Position numbers and translations under genes: made by a program
Notes under the pieces: model-generated
Told to the model about the DNA's origin: nothing
Databases searched by the model: none
What the model saw: the letters and a program-made list of their open reading frames with translations, nothing else
In this document: positions 1 through 9,660 of the stretch, piece by piece
How positions within the stretch are numbered: the first letter of the stretch is position 1
Layout: every line of letters starts with the position of its first letter
Assembly (NCBI GenBank): GCA_037974335.1
Contig: CM075760.1
Location: 57,751,812-57,815,811, forward strand
DNA: 64,000 bases
Direction of reading: 5' to 3'
Source: Prionace glauca
Lineage: Eukaryota > Chordata > Chondrichthyes > Carcharhiniformes > Carcharhinidae

Positions 1-75
1 GTGGAATTCCTGTTGATGCAGACTCGATGGGCTGAATGGCCTCCTTCTGTACTGTAGGATCTCGTGATTCTATTC
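1..75 (+). mobile_element. SINE 3' tail fragment
   Basis: The stretch reads through the common elasmobranch SINE tail: a 'gactcgatgggctgaatggc' block, then 'ctccttctg.actgtagga' and a decayed ATTCTATG run. The tRNA-like head lies outside the window or is lost. Assignment to an HE1-type SINE is from memory of the family. Confidence 0.7.
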
Positions 76-960
76 TACGATGTAAATGACAGTCTCTCTG
101 ACGTATGTGAGGTGGAAAGTGTGTGAGGTGTGTTTGGGTGTGTGTTTGATAGAGAGAGAGGGTGAATGTGTGTGAGAAGGTGCCTGTGTGTGACAGACTG
201 TGTTTGCACATGTGTGAGACAGTGGGCTGCGTTTGCAAGAGGGGGCAGTGTGCCTACTAGAAAGCAAATATACTGTTCATGAGTGTGTGGAAGTGTGCAT
301 GGGATTGTGTGTGAGTGAGAAAAATGTGTGTAATGTACATGGGTGATAGAGGCAAAGTGTGTGTGTGTGTGTGTGTGTGTGACAGAGAACGTTTGCGTGA
401 CACTGTGCTTGTGGGAGAGACTGTGTCTGTGTGTAAGTTGGAGTGTGTGCATAGGTCTATGTTTGTGAGAGAGTGTGAGCGAGCTCGTGTGAGAGAGAGC
501 AAGAATGTACAGGTGTGAGATAATCTGTGCAACAGAGATAGAAATATGTGTGTGTGTGAGAGAGAGAGAGAGAGATGCAAGTGCAAGAGGAATTGTGAGA
601 AAGTGTGTGTGAATATATGAGAGACAACTTGAGCGTGTGTGACAGAGTGTGGGAGAGAGATTGCGTGTGTGAGAGCATGAGACTATGCTTATGTGTGTGT
701 GTCTGCGTGTAAGAGAGAATGTTTGTGGAGATGTGTGCGTGTGAGTGTTTTTGTGTATGAGATGTGAGAGACTGATTGAGAGAGTGAGAGTGTGTCTGGA
801 TTTGTATTTGAGACATAGTATGTAGACCGTGAGAGAAAGAGAATGTGTGTGAGATATCGTATGAGAGAGAAAGTAAGTGTGCGTGTGTATGTGTGAGAGA
901 ATATGAGCGTCTGTATGTGTGTATTTATGTGTGTGAGAGTGTGTGATGTGTGTAAGTCTC
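76..960. repeat. GT/GA-rich low-complexity DNA
   Basis: About 0.9 kb of almost pure (TG)n and (GA)n text with scattered interruptions, including an uninterrupted GT run near 356-380. All open frames here, on both strands, are low-complexity Cys/Val/Arg or His/Thr/Ser strings and are not genes. Confidence 0.95.
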
Positions 961-1900
961 TATCTGGTTGATTCAGTCTGGAAAAGCACCCTCACTCCAC
1001 ACATACTCACCCACTCGCACAGTAAGTGGGAGTGACAAACGAGCACGATACGGACTGTGGGGCACGGGTTGGAAAAACATTTAAATATTTCACAAGTCAG
1101 TCACAATTGAAGAATTTCCTCTTTCCTCAATGAGAGAAACTTGTAAATCCTCATGCAATCTGACACAATCCAGGGCAAAGCCACCCACAAGATTACCCGG
1201 CCCCTCATTCACCCTATTTACTCTCTCCATCACTAACAAACAGTGTCAGCACTGTGTGTATTATATACAACATGCACTGCAGCAATTCACCAAGGCTCCA
1301 TAGATTACACTGTCCAAACCCGCTGCCTTTACATCCTAACAGGACAAGGGCAGCAGCCATATCTGAAACACTATAACCTGTAAGCTTCCCTCCAAAGCAC
1401 ACACCATCCTGACCTGAAACAATTTCTCAATTCATTCATAATCGCTGGGTCAAAATCCTGGAACTCCCTGCCTAACAGCAGGGCGGATGCCTGCAGCATA
1501 TGGACTGCAGTTGTTCAAGGATGCTTCATGTCAATACTTTGTGAAGGAACAATTAGATTAAAAATTCTGGCCGAGCAAATGTCTCTAAAATGCCTTTAGA
1601 AGATTAAAAATAATATGCAGGTGAATGTGACCCTTCAACTGTCAAACTAAACAGTTCAGGGGCTGCTGTATTACGGAGCACAATATAGTAAATCTCACTT
1701 TGTATTTGTTCATCGAACATTCCCAAGGCCGGTACATCACTGCTTAAAAATCACCCAATTCTCCCTCTAAAGTCTGATGTTTCTGCTTCTCTGATAGACA
1801 CAATATGCTTCAGGGACTTAATTTCTGAGACACCGAGTCAAACAGTCACATTTCCCACAGATACAAGTGCATTGAAGAAATAAATAAAATTTCACTTCCT
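961..1900. other. intergenic or intronic DNA, no gene seen
   Basis: Unique-looking DNA. Positions about 1440-1530 match part of an old dispersed repeat also seen at 11.2 and 20.15 kb ('ctggaactccctg..' block). No immunoglobulin constant-domain exon (Cys..Trp..Cys pattern) was found on the minus strand, where C-mu would be expected. Confidence 0.6.
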
Positions 1901-2024
1901 GCAGTACAGGAGAAGGAATCAAAAGATTTATAACCAGTCAGGGAGATTCCTGGTCCCAACACAGTGACCACACGCCCAGAAACAGAACAGACACAAACAA
2001 TTCAACAGTCGAGTTCCCAGCAGA

Positions 2025-2265
2025 AAGATCTGTTCAATCTGTCAATTTCAAACTGTTGGGTTCTCTTTGATCAATAGTCAAGTTACAACAGAAAATCAAT
2101 AACCTATTTCAAATTAAACGGGTATTCAGAACTCCTCTCGACTTTTAATTATTTCTCTCTGCCTGTATCACTTCGCGAAAATTGTGTAAAAATGTAATTT
2201 CGCTGAAAATGAGCAAAAATAACAGATTCAGGACAGTTCAATATCCCTATCAGAGATACAGTGAC
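2025..2265. repeat. direct repeat copy 1 (partner 3325-3575)
   Basis: Starts 'gttcaatctgtcaa', runs through 'tttgatcaatagtcaa' and ends near 'atcagagatacagtga'. The same order of words recurs 1.3 kb further on with roughly 20-25% differences, judged by eye. Confidence 0.75.
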
Positions 2266-3324
2266 ACACTAAGAATTAAACAAACCGGGAAATATTTACA
2301 TTGAAAATCGTTACCTGATTGGATCTAATTTCTTAATTAAATGTAATCAACAAAATTATCAAGGCAAAACAACTTATCGAGCCGAGCACAGTTGAGTAAA
2401 GAAATGTTTTGTTTCTGAATTCATTTTGATACAATTAAATATTCTCTAAGACTGATGATATTTTGCACGCTAGTGCAATATTCAAGGTCTTTTGTTTTGA
2501 ATTAATCAGCGTTAATATTACATTTTAAGTTATTGTTAATTGTCAGTTAGTTCTCCTGTCAGCTGATTTGTTCTCTGTAATAAAATGAGTTTTCAATCAT
2601 TCAAAACGTGCTTCTGTCCCCAACATTGTTAAATAATTAGGTTACAATTAAATCTCAATGTTAAACTATAATTTCAAATTACTGAATGGAAACATTCAAA
2701 CATCTGTCATTCATTTACTTAAATCTAATCACATTGTAATATTTTACTTTTTCACTTTTACTACAAATATCTTATTACAACGAACAAACGTGTTAAAAAT
2801 GCAAATTTCTGACTTTGTCCAGACTGTAACGGCCTGGCCGTTTGAAATCAATAATACTGCTTCCTAGATTTAATAATTTAGGCCACCCATATAACAACTT
2901 CATTACTGAACACATTGTTTAATTAAAGAAAACCTGAATTAAACAGTGCAAACACAGAGACGATAATTGATTCAAATCCTCTGTAACGCTAAAAACACGA
3001 TGCAGAATATAAGTCTCAACCTTTTCTTCATTATAATATTTAATAAGAATTAAACATAAGCTTCAGTTAGTATGAATTCTTCCATTCTGTCATTTATTCT
3101 TCCATTCTGTGTTTGACATTAATGGGAGACATGATGTTATTAAGTGCTGAGCTAATATTATTTTTATAGTATTTATAATATCATATTATTTTTATATAAT
3201 CTTTTTGAATTTCAAGCATTTAATTGTCAGTCGGTAGCCAGTTTCTGTTGACACTTTACTACAATTCAAACACAATCATTTGAACAATTTTACTTGAGTG
3301 TCAGCGAATTCCATCTGTCAGAAA

Positions 3325-3575
3325 ACTGTGTTCAGTCTGTCAAATTTTTATAAACTGTTTGATTCTAATTGATCAAAGGTCAAATTACAACAGTGAAAAC
3401 ATCAATAAAAATTTAAATTAACCTGATGTTCATTTTAAAACTCCCTTTGCCTTTTAACTATTTCTCCCTGACTGTCTCAAATCACAAAAACTGGGCAATT
3501 ATTTTTCTGAAAATGAGGACTTCGAATATAACAGATTCAGGGCAGTGTAATGTCCCTAACAGAGGTACAGTGAAT
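3325..3575. repeat. direct repeat copy 2 (partner 2025-2265)
   Basis: Starts 'gttcagtctgtcaa', runs through 'ttgatcaaaggtcaaa' and 'ctgaaaatgag.' to 'aacagaggtacagtgaa'. It matches 2025-2265 in the same order and orientation. Confidence 0.75.
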
Positions 3576-3659
3576 TGTAATTCATGTTTTATTTTAATAT
3601 GTAACCATTAGTTAACATGAATAAAATGCCCTAACATATATTTATTTTATTTTCCGAAA

Positions 3660-5640
3660 CTTTTCTGCTTTATCCCTACAAGAATATTCAAAGGCAATTT
3701 TATTTTCATTTAGCCAGAACTGCTCAGTTTCACTGAGCGTAAACAATGTAAAAACAATTGAGGAACACTAAACAATTTCATAAATTTTGAGATGCGAAAA
3801 GTAATTAATTATCTCGGTATCTAATTTAAAAAAATACTTAGAACGGATAATCTGGTTCCAATTGCATAGAAAAAAATTAATAATCGGATACAAAAATTTC
3901 CAAAAAGGAAATTATTCTGCAAAACTCGTATTCCAGTAAATGTGAACTTAATCTGGGATGTACCGATTAATGCAAAGTATCTTGTTCAACTGAGCACGGC
4001 TGTGAAAACAGCAGGTTATCATTGAAATAGCTTCTGGAATTGTCACAAAATATTTCCAGTCTGGAAAATGTTAATTGTGTGAAATACATAACAGAACTAT
4101 TAAAGGGGATTATTGCTAAATTATTAATATAAAATAATCTGTGGTGAATATGGAGTTAAATTACCGATTAATAATTCTTTGATTTACATTAATTTTACTA
4201 TTAAACTTGTTCATGGGAAGTTTGTGCTTGCAGTAAAGACTTAGTGTCCGAATGAGCGTTGTAAGTCATGACTCACTTGAATTTGTAAGCGTTATTTAAA
4301 ATTTATAAAAATGCTGTAATATCTTTTAGGTGTTCTTTCCCCCCAGCCTGCTTGTTTTCTCCCTACATGGATTTTCAAACTCAAAGATGGTTTCTGTTCA
4401 ACCAGAAAACATCTAAACTCTCAACGGCACCGTTATACACTATTTAAACAACACAGAAATAATGCCACAAAGCCAAACCATAGCACAAATTTTAAACATT
4501 CACAGTGACTGCACCACAGAATCTCCTCAGCAGAAACACAACAAAACACATCAATGAGGGAATGAATCCGCTTCACAGAAAAACAGATCAATTATCCATT
4601 CAACAGAATCAAATGTAACATTGCAAAATAAATCTCAATATCGAATCTAGCAAACCAGCTCTTAACCAATTATTAAACTAAACAGAAATCTAGAATAATA
4701 GCAATAGCATTGCGAGGAGGTGGAATTTGTCCAACAAATTAGCGTTGAAACTTTATCACGTCTTATTCATATTGGGTCATATTTCAAACGTATTTAAACA
4801 TTTGGATGGTAAAAGTTCCAGCCATCAAATGCCACCGAGATTAAACATTGCAGATACCCCAAAATCTGAATGCAGTGACAAACTATGTTCTGAACGAGCG
4901 GCTTAAGCCGTTATGACTAAAGATTTTAAACATACAAATACAATAGCTTTATTTCTCCCTGCAGTTATGCATCAAGCAGTTGCGACCCGCAGAATGTTCA
5001 TATTCAATCACAAAACGTGTAACAGCTCAGTGTCACTGAGTTCAAACAATGCAGAAACAAAAAATTAATTCACAAATTTTACGTATTTAAAGTCACCCAG
5101 AATTATAATCTCCTCACCAGAGGAAAAAAAAACGCATCACTGAGAGACTGAACCCCGCTTCAGGCAGACGCAGCACAATTCTACAAACACTTTCAACAGA
5201 ATCAAATATAACATTTACAGAAATGTTTAATATAAATTCCAGCCAATTCGCCCAACACCAAACTAATTAATGTTTCGAACAAGCAGAAAATATTGCACAG
5301 CAGCACCAGCATTGTGAGTGAGTGGAACATTTTCACTGGATAAATATCGAAATGTTAGATTTTTTAAATTTTTGGTTTAAATTTCAAACACTTGTGCAGT
5401 AGATGGTACAAACCGCAGCCACTAGATGTCACCGAGATTAAACGCTGCAGAAACGCTGAATTGTATAACAGACATTCGAATTTTAAAGTAACCCAACCAC
5501 ACAATAACCTCAACAGATAAACACAAAATCCCAACAATTTGGGATTGAATCCCTCAGCAGTACGTATTGTCCAGAAAGAGCAGAATTCTAAAACCCCTTT
5601 GCAGCAGATTCACAGGAAACATTGGAACAATTCTCAACCG
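3660..5640. repeat. degenerate tandem repeat array, 0.6-0.7 kb units
   Basis: At least three units begin with a 'tttctccctac.' or 'ctttatccctac' block near 3663, 4353 and 4955. Each goes on to 'tcactgagttcaaacaatg', then 'aatctcctcagcagaaacac', then 'caacagaatcaaatgtaac', and in two units to 'gcattg.gag' and 'caccgagattaaac'. A shorter fourth piece starts near 5460. Units are roughly 600-690 bp apart and diverged. Confidence 0.7.
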
Positions 5641-5749
5641 AGAATCCACCAAACTCATATTTATGTTACCACATGGATTATTAGTACAGATAAAAATATA
5701 AAACAAAGACACATGTAAACCAGTTACTCAATAAGTGGATGGTTCTTAC

Positions 5750-5797
5750 CTGTAGTCACCGTCACCATGGTCCCTTGTCCCCAGTAATCGAAGTAGT
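5750..5797 (-). CDS. immunoglobulin heavy-chain JH segment
   Basis: Read on the minus strand these 48 bases encode YFDYWGQGTMVTVTT with the diagnostic WGQGT bulge motif of a heavy-chain J. They end at a consensus splice donor (ACAG then GTAAGAA) whose GT lies at 5749-5748, which would join the J to a constant-region exon. A recombination signal with a 23-bp spacer directly precedes it. Only one JH was found. It lies about 325 bp from D2 in the same orientation. JH identity is seen directly; function after rearrangement is inferred. Confidence 0.95.
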
Positions 5798-5836
5798 CAC
5801 AGTGTCACATTCCGTAGGCTGTGTCATACAATAACC
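5798..5836 (-). promoter_or_regulatory. JH recombination signal, 23-bp spacer
   Basis: Minus-strand order is nonamer GGTTATTGT (5836-5828), 23-bp spacer, heptamer CACTGTG (5804-5798). The heptamer is perfect and the nonamer differs from GGTTTTTGT at one base. It can pair with the 12-bp signal on the 3' side of D2. Confidence 0.93.
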
Positions 5837-6160
5837 GTCCCTGCACAAAATAGAGACAAAATCACCATTATTTTAAATATCCACAAACCCAAGGAAAAGC
5901 AAAATCAATTAATGTTCATTAAATTATAATTGTATTTCTGGATATCATTTGACATTCATAAATGACCTAAAGTTTTATATTTCACAGAGTGACACGTGAA
6001 CATGTTGTTGAAAACACACATCGATAATTGAGTAATTATCAAGATTTTCCATGTTTATTCTTGTCATGTGGTCAGTGCTGGACATAAATAATACTGTACT
6101 GTGATTACAGTTGGGATTTAAAAGTGACACTAATCCAGTTTCAGTCAATCAGTGCTGAGG

Positions 6161-6228
6161 GTTTTTTGTATTGACAGTAACTGCTGTGCCATCCAGGTAT
6201 CACAGTGAGACACAGCATGACAAATACT
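6161..6228 (-). CDS. immunoglobulin D2 segment with two 12-bp RSS
   Basis: The coding core is 12 bases at 6189-6200, ATACCTGGATGG on the minus strand (frames IPGW, YLD, TWM). The upstream signal is nonamer AGTATTTGT (6228-6220), 12-bp spacer, heptamer CACTGTG (6207-6201). The downstream signal is heptamer CACAGCA (6188-6182), 12-bp spacer, nonamer ACAAAAAAC (6169-6161). With 12-bp spacers on both sides it can join D1 upstream and JH downstream. Its place between D1 and JH, about 310 and 325 bp away, fits shark IgM clusters. Confidence 0.92.
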
Positions 6229-6538
6229 GAGGCGGACTGTTAACTGTAAAGTACAGACAGTTAATTTCACTGCTATTTCAAAAGCCTGTTTCCAGCTCGT
6301 TAAGGGTGACTCAGTGAGATACTTCAATTTTTACTGGTCATGATATTGATAAAGGGGGTTAGAAACTTTTACATTCTCTGTGCACATTCAGCGTGTAAAT
6401 CAATAACAATAAAATTGAAGCATTTTACATCTTAAAAAAAAAACAATGCTGTTTCTAAGTATTATTTTGTTAAAGCCTCATTTACTTTGGCATTCGGCAA
6501 TGGCATTGGTCACAAAGTTAAGCAACGTCCTTTTCTGA

Positions 6539-6619
6539 GGTTTTTGTATGAGGATGGCGCTTTTCTCAGCACTGTGACTCCCATAGTATATCACAGTGAC
6601 ACACACCCATACAAAAACT
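6539..6619 (-). CDS. immunoglobulin D1 segment with 12-bp and 22-bp RSS
   Basis: The coding core is 15 bases at 6577-6591, ATATACTATGGGAGT on the minus strand. The upstream signal is nonamer AGTTTTTGT (6619-6611), 12-bp spacer, perfect heptamer CACTGTG (6598-6592). The downstream signal is perfect heptamer CACAGTG (6576-6570), 22-bp spacer, nonamer ACAAAAACC (6547-6539). The 5' signal pairs with the 23-bp signal of VH and the 3' signal with the 12-bp signal of D2. D1 12/22 and D2 12/12 is the layout I recall for horned-shark-type clusters. Confidence 0.93.
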
Positions 6620-6965
6620 GCACTCACTCTGTTCAGTCCTGCTGTTCAATATTCACTTCAAATGGACTATTAGTTTTGCTCTAATGTAAAATGTAGGCAA
6701 CTGTTTATATTACACAATCTATCATAAATATTAAAAAGAGTAATATATCGTGTGTGGTACTTGCCGACAGTACAATGAGTAGAATGTCAGTGAAAAGCTC
6801 ACCAGTTATATCGGTGAGATTGGGAAGTTTTACTGTTAAATGCTTTCTGTGTTACTTTTTTTTAACACGATTATAGTTTGTTTCTGACCACCCTCGATCA
6901 TATTGCATTTAAAACAGATACTGACCTTCAGGTTATGATGGAAGTTGCGGAATCCCCTCCCGGGC

Positions 6966-7004
6966 TGTTCGTGTCCGGGTGCAGCTCTGGATCCTCTCGC
7001 TGTG
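6966..7004 (-). promoter_or_regulatory. VH recombination signal, 23-bp spacer
   Basis: Directly after the VH codons for CARD comes heptamer CACAGCG (7004-6998), a 23-bp spacer and nonamer ACACGAACA (6974-6966). The first heptamer bases CACAG are kept; base 6 is C instead of T and the nonamer departs from ACAAAAACC at three positions. The segment is therefore germline and unjoined. Confidence 0.9.
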
Positions 7005-7488
7005 GTCTCTGGCACAGTAATAGATGGCCGTGTCTTCAATCTTCAGGCTCCTCATGTCCAAAGAGAAGATGTTGTTTGAAGTGTCTTTGGACGCAGTAAA
7101 TCGACCCTTAATTGACGGCGCGTAGTAGTTGCTGGATGAAGTATAGTAGCTAACCAGCCACTCCAGGCCCTGTCCGGGAACCTGCCGGATCCAACCCATG
7201 TAGTAGCTGCCAACATTGAACCCGCTGGCTTCACAGGTCAGTTTCAGGGAACCTCCGGGACCCTCGGTCGCAGCCTCTGGCTGGATCAACACAACGTCCG
7301 ACTGGACACCTGTAAAAATAGATCAAAAACACCGGGGATTAATCTTAGTGAAATGATTGCTGACTCTGGAACATTCCAGAGAGACACTAACACTGAGACA
7401 GTAACAGTGAGAAACTTGAACAATAATAAAAAAAATACTCACCAGATAAGAAAGTCAGCAACAAACTGAGAGAAATGGCCGACCTCAT
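7005..7488 (-). CDS. immunoglobulin heavy-chain VH segment with leader
   Basis: A two-exon germline VH. Exon 1 (7488-7443, 46 nt) starts with ATG and encodes a hydrophobic signal peptide, [17 protein letters not shown] 133-bp intron with GTGAGT donor and TTTTTACAG acceptor follows. Exon 2 (7309-7005) gives VQS, then mature [13 protein letters not shown]. Canonical landmarks are present: first Cys in [19 protein letters not shown] in FR2, a [12 protein letters not shown]2, and the second Cys in AIYYCARD. Total is 117 codons with no stop, ending at the RSS. The DVVL.QPE start is typical of shark IgM VH. It is one exon set of a VH-D1-D2-JH cluster and would form the antigen-binding domain after RAG joining. 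It looks functional; expression is not shown. Confidence 0.95.
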
Positions 7489-7577
7489 CTTTCTGGTGAT
7501 TTGGGGGAAATGGTTGTGTCAGGAACTCAGTGAACAAACCAGCTCCCGGACTGTTGGATTCCGGTCCCAGTGAGCGG

Positions 7578-7587
7578 TATTTAAATA
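7578..7587 (-). promoter_or_regulatory. TATA-like box of the VH promoter
   Basis: TATTTAAATA, inside the palindrome GGTATTTAAATACC, lies about 90 bases upstream of the VH start codon. I see no ATGCAAAT octamer in the 150 bases upstream of it, although octamers are usual in mammalian VH promoters. Confidence 0.6.
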
Positions 7588-7609
7588 CCCGGCAGAAGGG
7601 GGCGGCTTT

Positions 7610-7651
7610 CCAGGCGCCGCCTGTTGATTCCCTGCTGGAGGCGGCGCCTGG
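7610..7651. promoter_or_regulatory. perfect 13-bp GC inverted repeat upstream of VH TATA
   Basis: CCAGGCGCCGCCT at 7610-7622 is the exact reverse complement of AGGCGGCGCCTGG at 7639-7651, with a 16-bp loop. It lies about 23 bp upstream of the TATA-like box in an otherwise AT-rich region. It could form a hairpin or serve as paired protein sites; the function is unknown. Confidence 0.7.
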
Positions 7652-9660
7652 ATCCACGTCCCACCTTCCACACCCCCAACAGAATGGACTCGGAGATTTA
7701 CAATAGATTAATATTAAAATGGGCATTTTATCTGTATCGGGATATTTGTTTGGCTGAAATGTTCATTGTATTGTCCCCATTATTTCTGATGGTGATGTTA
7801 CAGTTCATCATCTCTTTACTTTTAAAATAACTCATTCCATTGTAAATATGGTGATTTTATTACCACACCCCCAACAAGAAAATAAATCTAAAAATGATGA
7901 AATGACATTTTGGAACATTAGACAATTTTGCAACAATTCCGAGTCTCTGCCACATTATAATAATAAAGCACATTTTATCAGGAGGAATACCATCGATTTC
8001 TGTAACGAAATATGTAGAATATACAAAGTGATTCTATTTACAGTGTGGATGGCTATCACTGTACAATTTGGGTTTGGAGATGAGAAGAAACTCTCACACA
8101 ATACAATGTTTCTCCTTATATTTGTCAAACTGCCCCAATCTCGAAGACAGGCCTTTGAAAATAATGAGAATCCCAACCTCCTGATAATTAAATAGTGAGT
8201 TGACGGAGAAACATAAAATTAAATTGATTTTTGATGGAGAAGTTAATGAATCGGAACGGACGCTGAGATCATTAAAGTTCTCCTTCAGCATCCAGGTCAT
8301 TGCAACTCACTCTATTGGTTACCGGCTGTGTAACATACACTGGTATTGGGAATACAGGATATCAGAGCTTTGCGGCACATTGCACAATATCACAAGAATA
8401 AATGTTTTATCTTCCATTGAATCAGGTTATGAACTGATCATTTCTCCACTCATTGACAGCTATGAGAGGAACTCTTCAATAACAGAAATTAGATTATACT
8501 GTACAATAGAACACGGTGCTAATCAGGTACAAGACACGCTGCTGTTTCAATGTGATACAGAAATTTCAGAATATTCCAGGAATCCCCGGTGTACATGTCA
8601 GTTTTATGATGTTGTTTTAATATTATTTCATGTCATTGCACCGATTTTACTTCACTGGGGAACTGGGCCCATCAACATCTCTCTCTCTCATTTCATGAAG
8701 TGATTAATAAACAGACTTTAATTATTGGAATGAAATTTACTCGGAAACTATAGAAATGAAAAAAAATGATCCGGTCACTTTATTATTTGACATAGTATTT
8801 ACTCAGGTAATGAACAGGACACTGAATGAAAATACTTGATTAGAATGATTGCGATTTAAATTGTGGGAATTAAACATTTACTGTTTAAATGTCTGAATCC
8901 CATGTTGTCCATTGAGCTTCACGCTAATCTGTCCCACACAGTGTTTGGCAGCAATCCAGGCTGCTGTCAAATGCTCAAAGTTATTGACAGGAAACATCTG
9001 GGGGTGTTTGTGCAGTAGATCAAAGATCAGTTTCATCAGAACTGACCGCTTGGCTCCAAGCCAACTTAAAACCCTGCATGTTATCAGTAAGGTCAATTTA
9101 TAAACAAATCTACCCAGCAACAGTACTGGAGGCACTTGAATTTTTGGAAGTTATAAATCTAGATGATGTTTTCCCATCTCTAAATAAAGGTTTATTTTCC
9201 ACCTTCTCTGGCACCCAATTAACAACAATGATGATTTTTCCAACACATCAGGATATTGTGATGGACGGACAGAAATAATCACAGGCAGACTGAGAAATGG
9301 CTCAGAGATAATACATGCTGTTATATTTGAGCATGCACATTTACATTTTATTTCCTTTTATCTTTCCATGGGATGTTTGTTTGGAAAGACCAACACTCTT
9401 TGCCTGTCCCAAATTCCCTTAAATTGACTGGTTTTCTTGGACACTTCTGTAGATATTAAAGAGTCAGCTATTTGGCTTTCAGTCTGCAGTTATATCCTTG
9501 TGAGACAATGTAGGGATGGCAGATTTCCTCCATTGGGGAATCAGAGCGGTTCCAATGATCGCAATTACTATCCATTCCAGATTTATCAATAGAATTCAAA
9601 ATCTACCTGCGGGAAGGGTCTGACTTAAATCCCTGTCCTCTCATCATTGCCCTGGGCCTC
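7652..9660. repeat. VH upstream flank, duplicated at 16.6-18.93 kb
   Basis: No gene is seen. The block is paralogous and collinear with 16630-18930. Shared landmarks include 'accggctgtg.aacat.cactgg' (8323 and 17625), 'cacaatatcacaa.aataaatg' (8382 and 17682), 'ctaatctgtcccac.cagt' (8924 and 18224) and 'gtagggatggcaga' (9510 and 18809). A 167-codon open frame at 8200-8703 is not kept open in the paralogue, so it is not treated as a gene. Confidence 0.8.

Larger units (their letters stand above)
1901..5749 (-). other. presumed JH to C-mu intron, AT-rich
   Basis: This 3.8-kb stretch lies directly 3' of the JH splice donor on the minus strand. It is strongly AT-rich and has no exon that I can see. 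It contains two repeat systems listed separately: a 240-bp direct repeat and a degenerate tandem array with units of 0.6-0.7 kb. In shark IgM clusters the constant exons follow JH after several kb, so they probably lie left of position 1. The intron assignment is an inference from position. Confidence 0.55.

Noticed and set aside
70-816. Open frames rich in His/Thr/Ser or Cys/Val in the first 0.8 kb
   Set aside because: They are translations of (GT)n and (GA)n low-complexity DNA.
6836-7039. Alternative open frames overlapping VH on both strands
   Set aside because: They are shadows of the VH exon; splice sites, leader and RSS fix the VH frame.
8200-8703. 167-codon open frame upstream of VH
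   Set aside because: The paralogous region at 17490-18000 has several stops in every matching frame; there is no domain, signal peptide or splice context.
8878-9135. 85-codon minus-strand frame with partly conserved residues in the 18.2-18.4 kb copy
   Set aside because: Differences between the copies fall about equally on all codon positions and the second copy has stops upstream, so coding selection is not supported.
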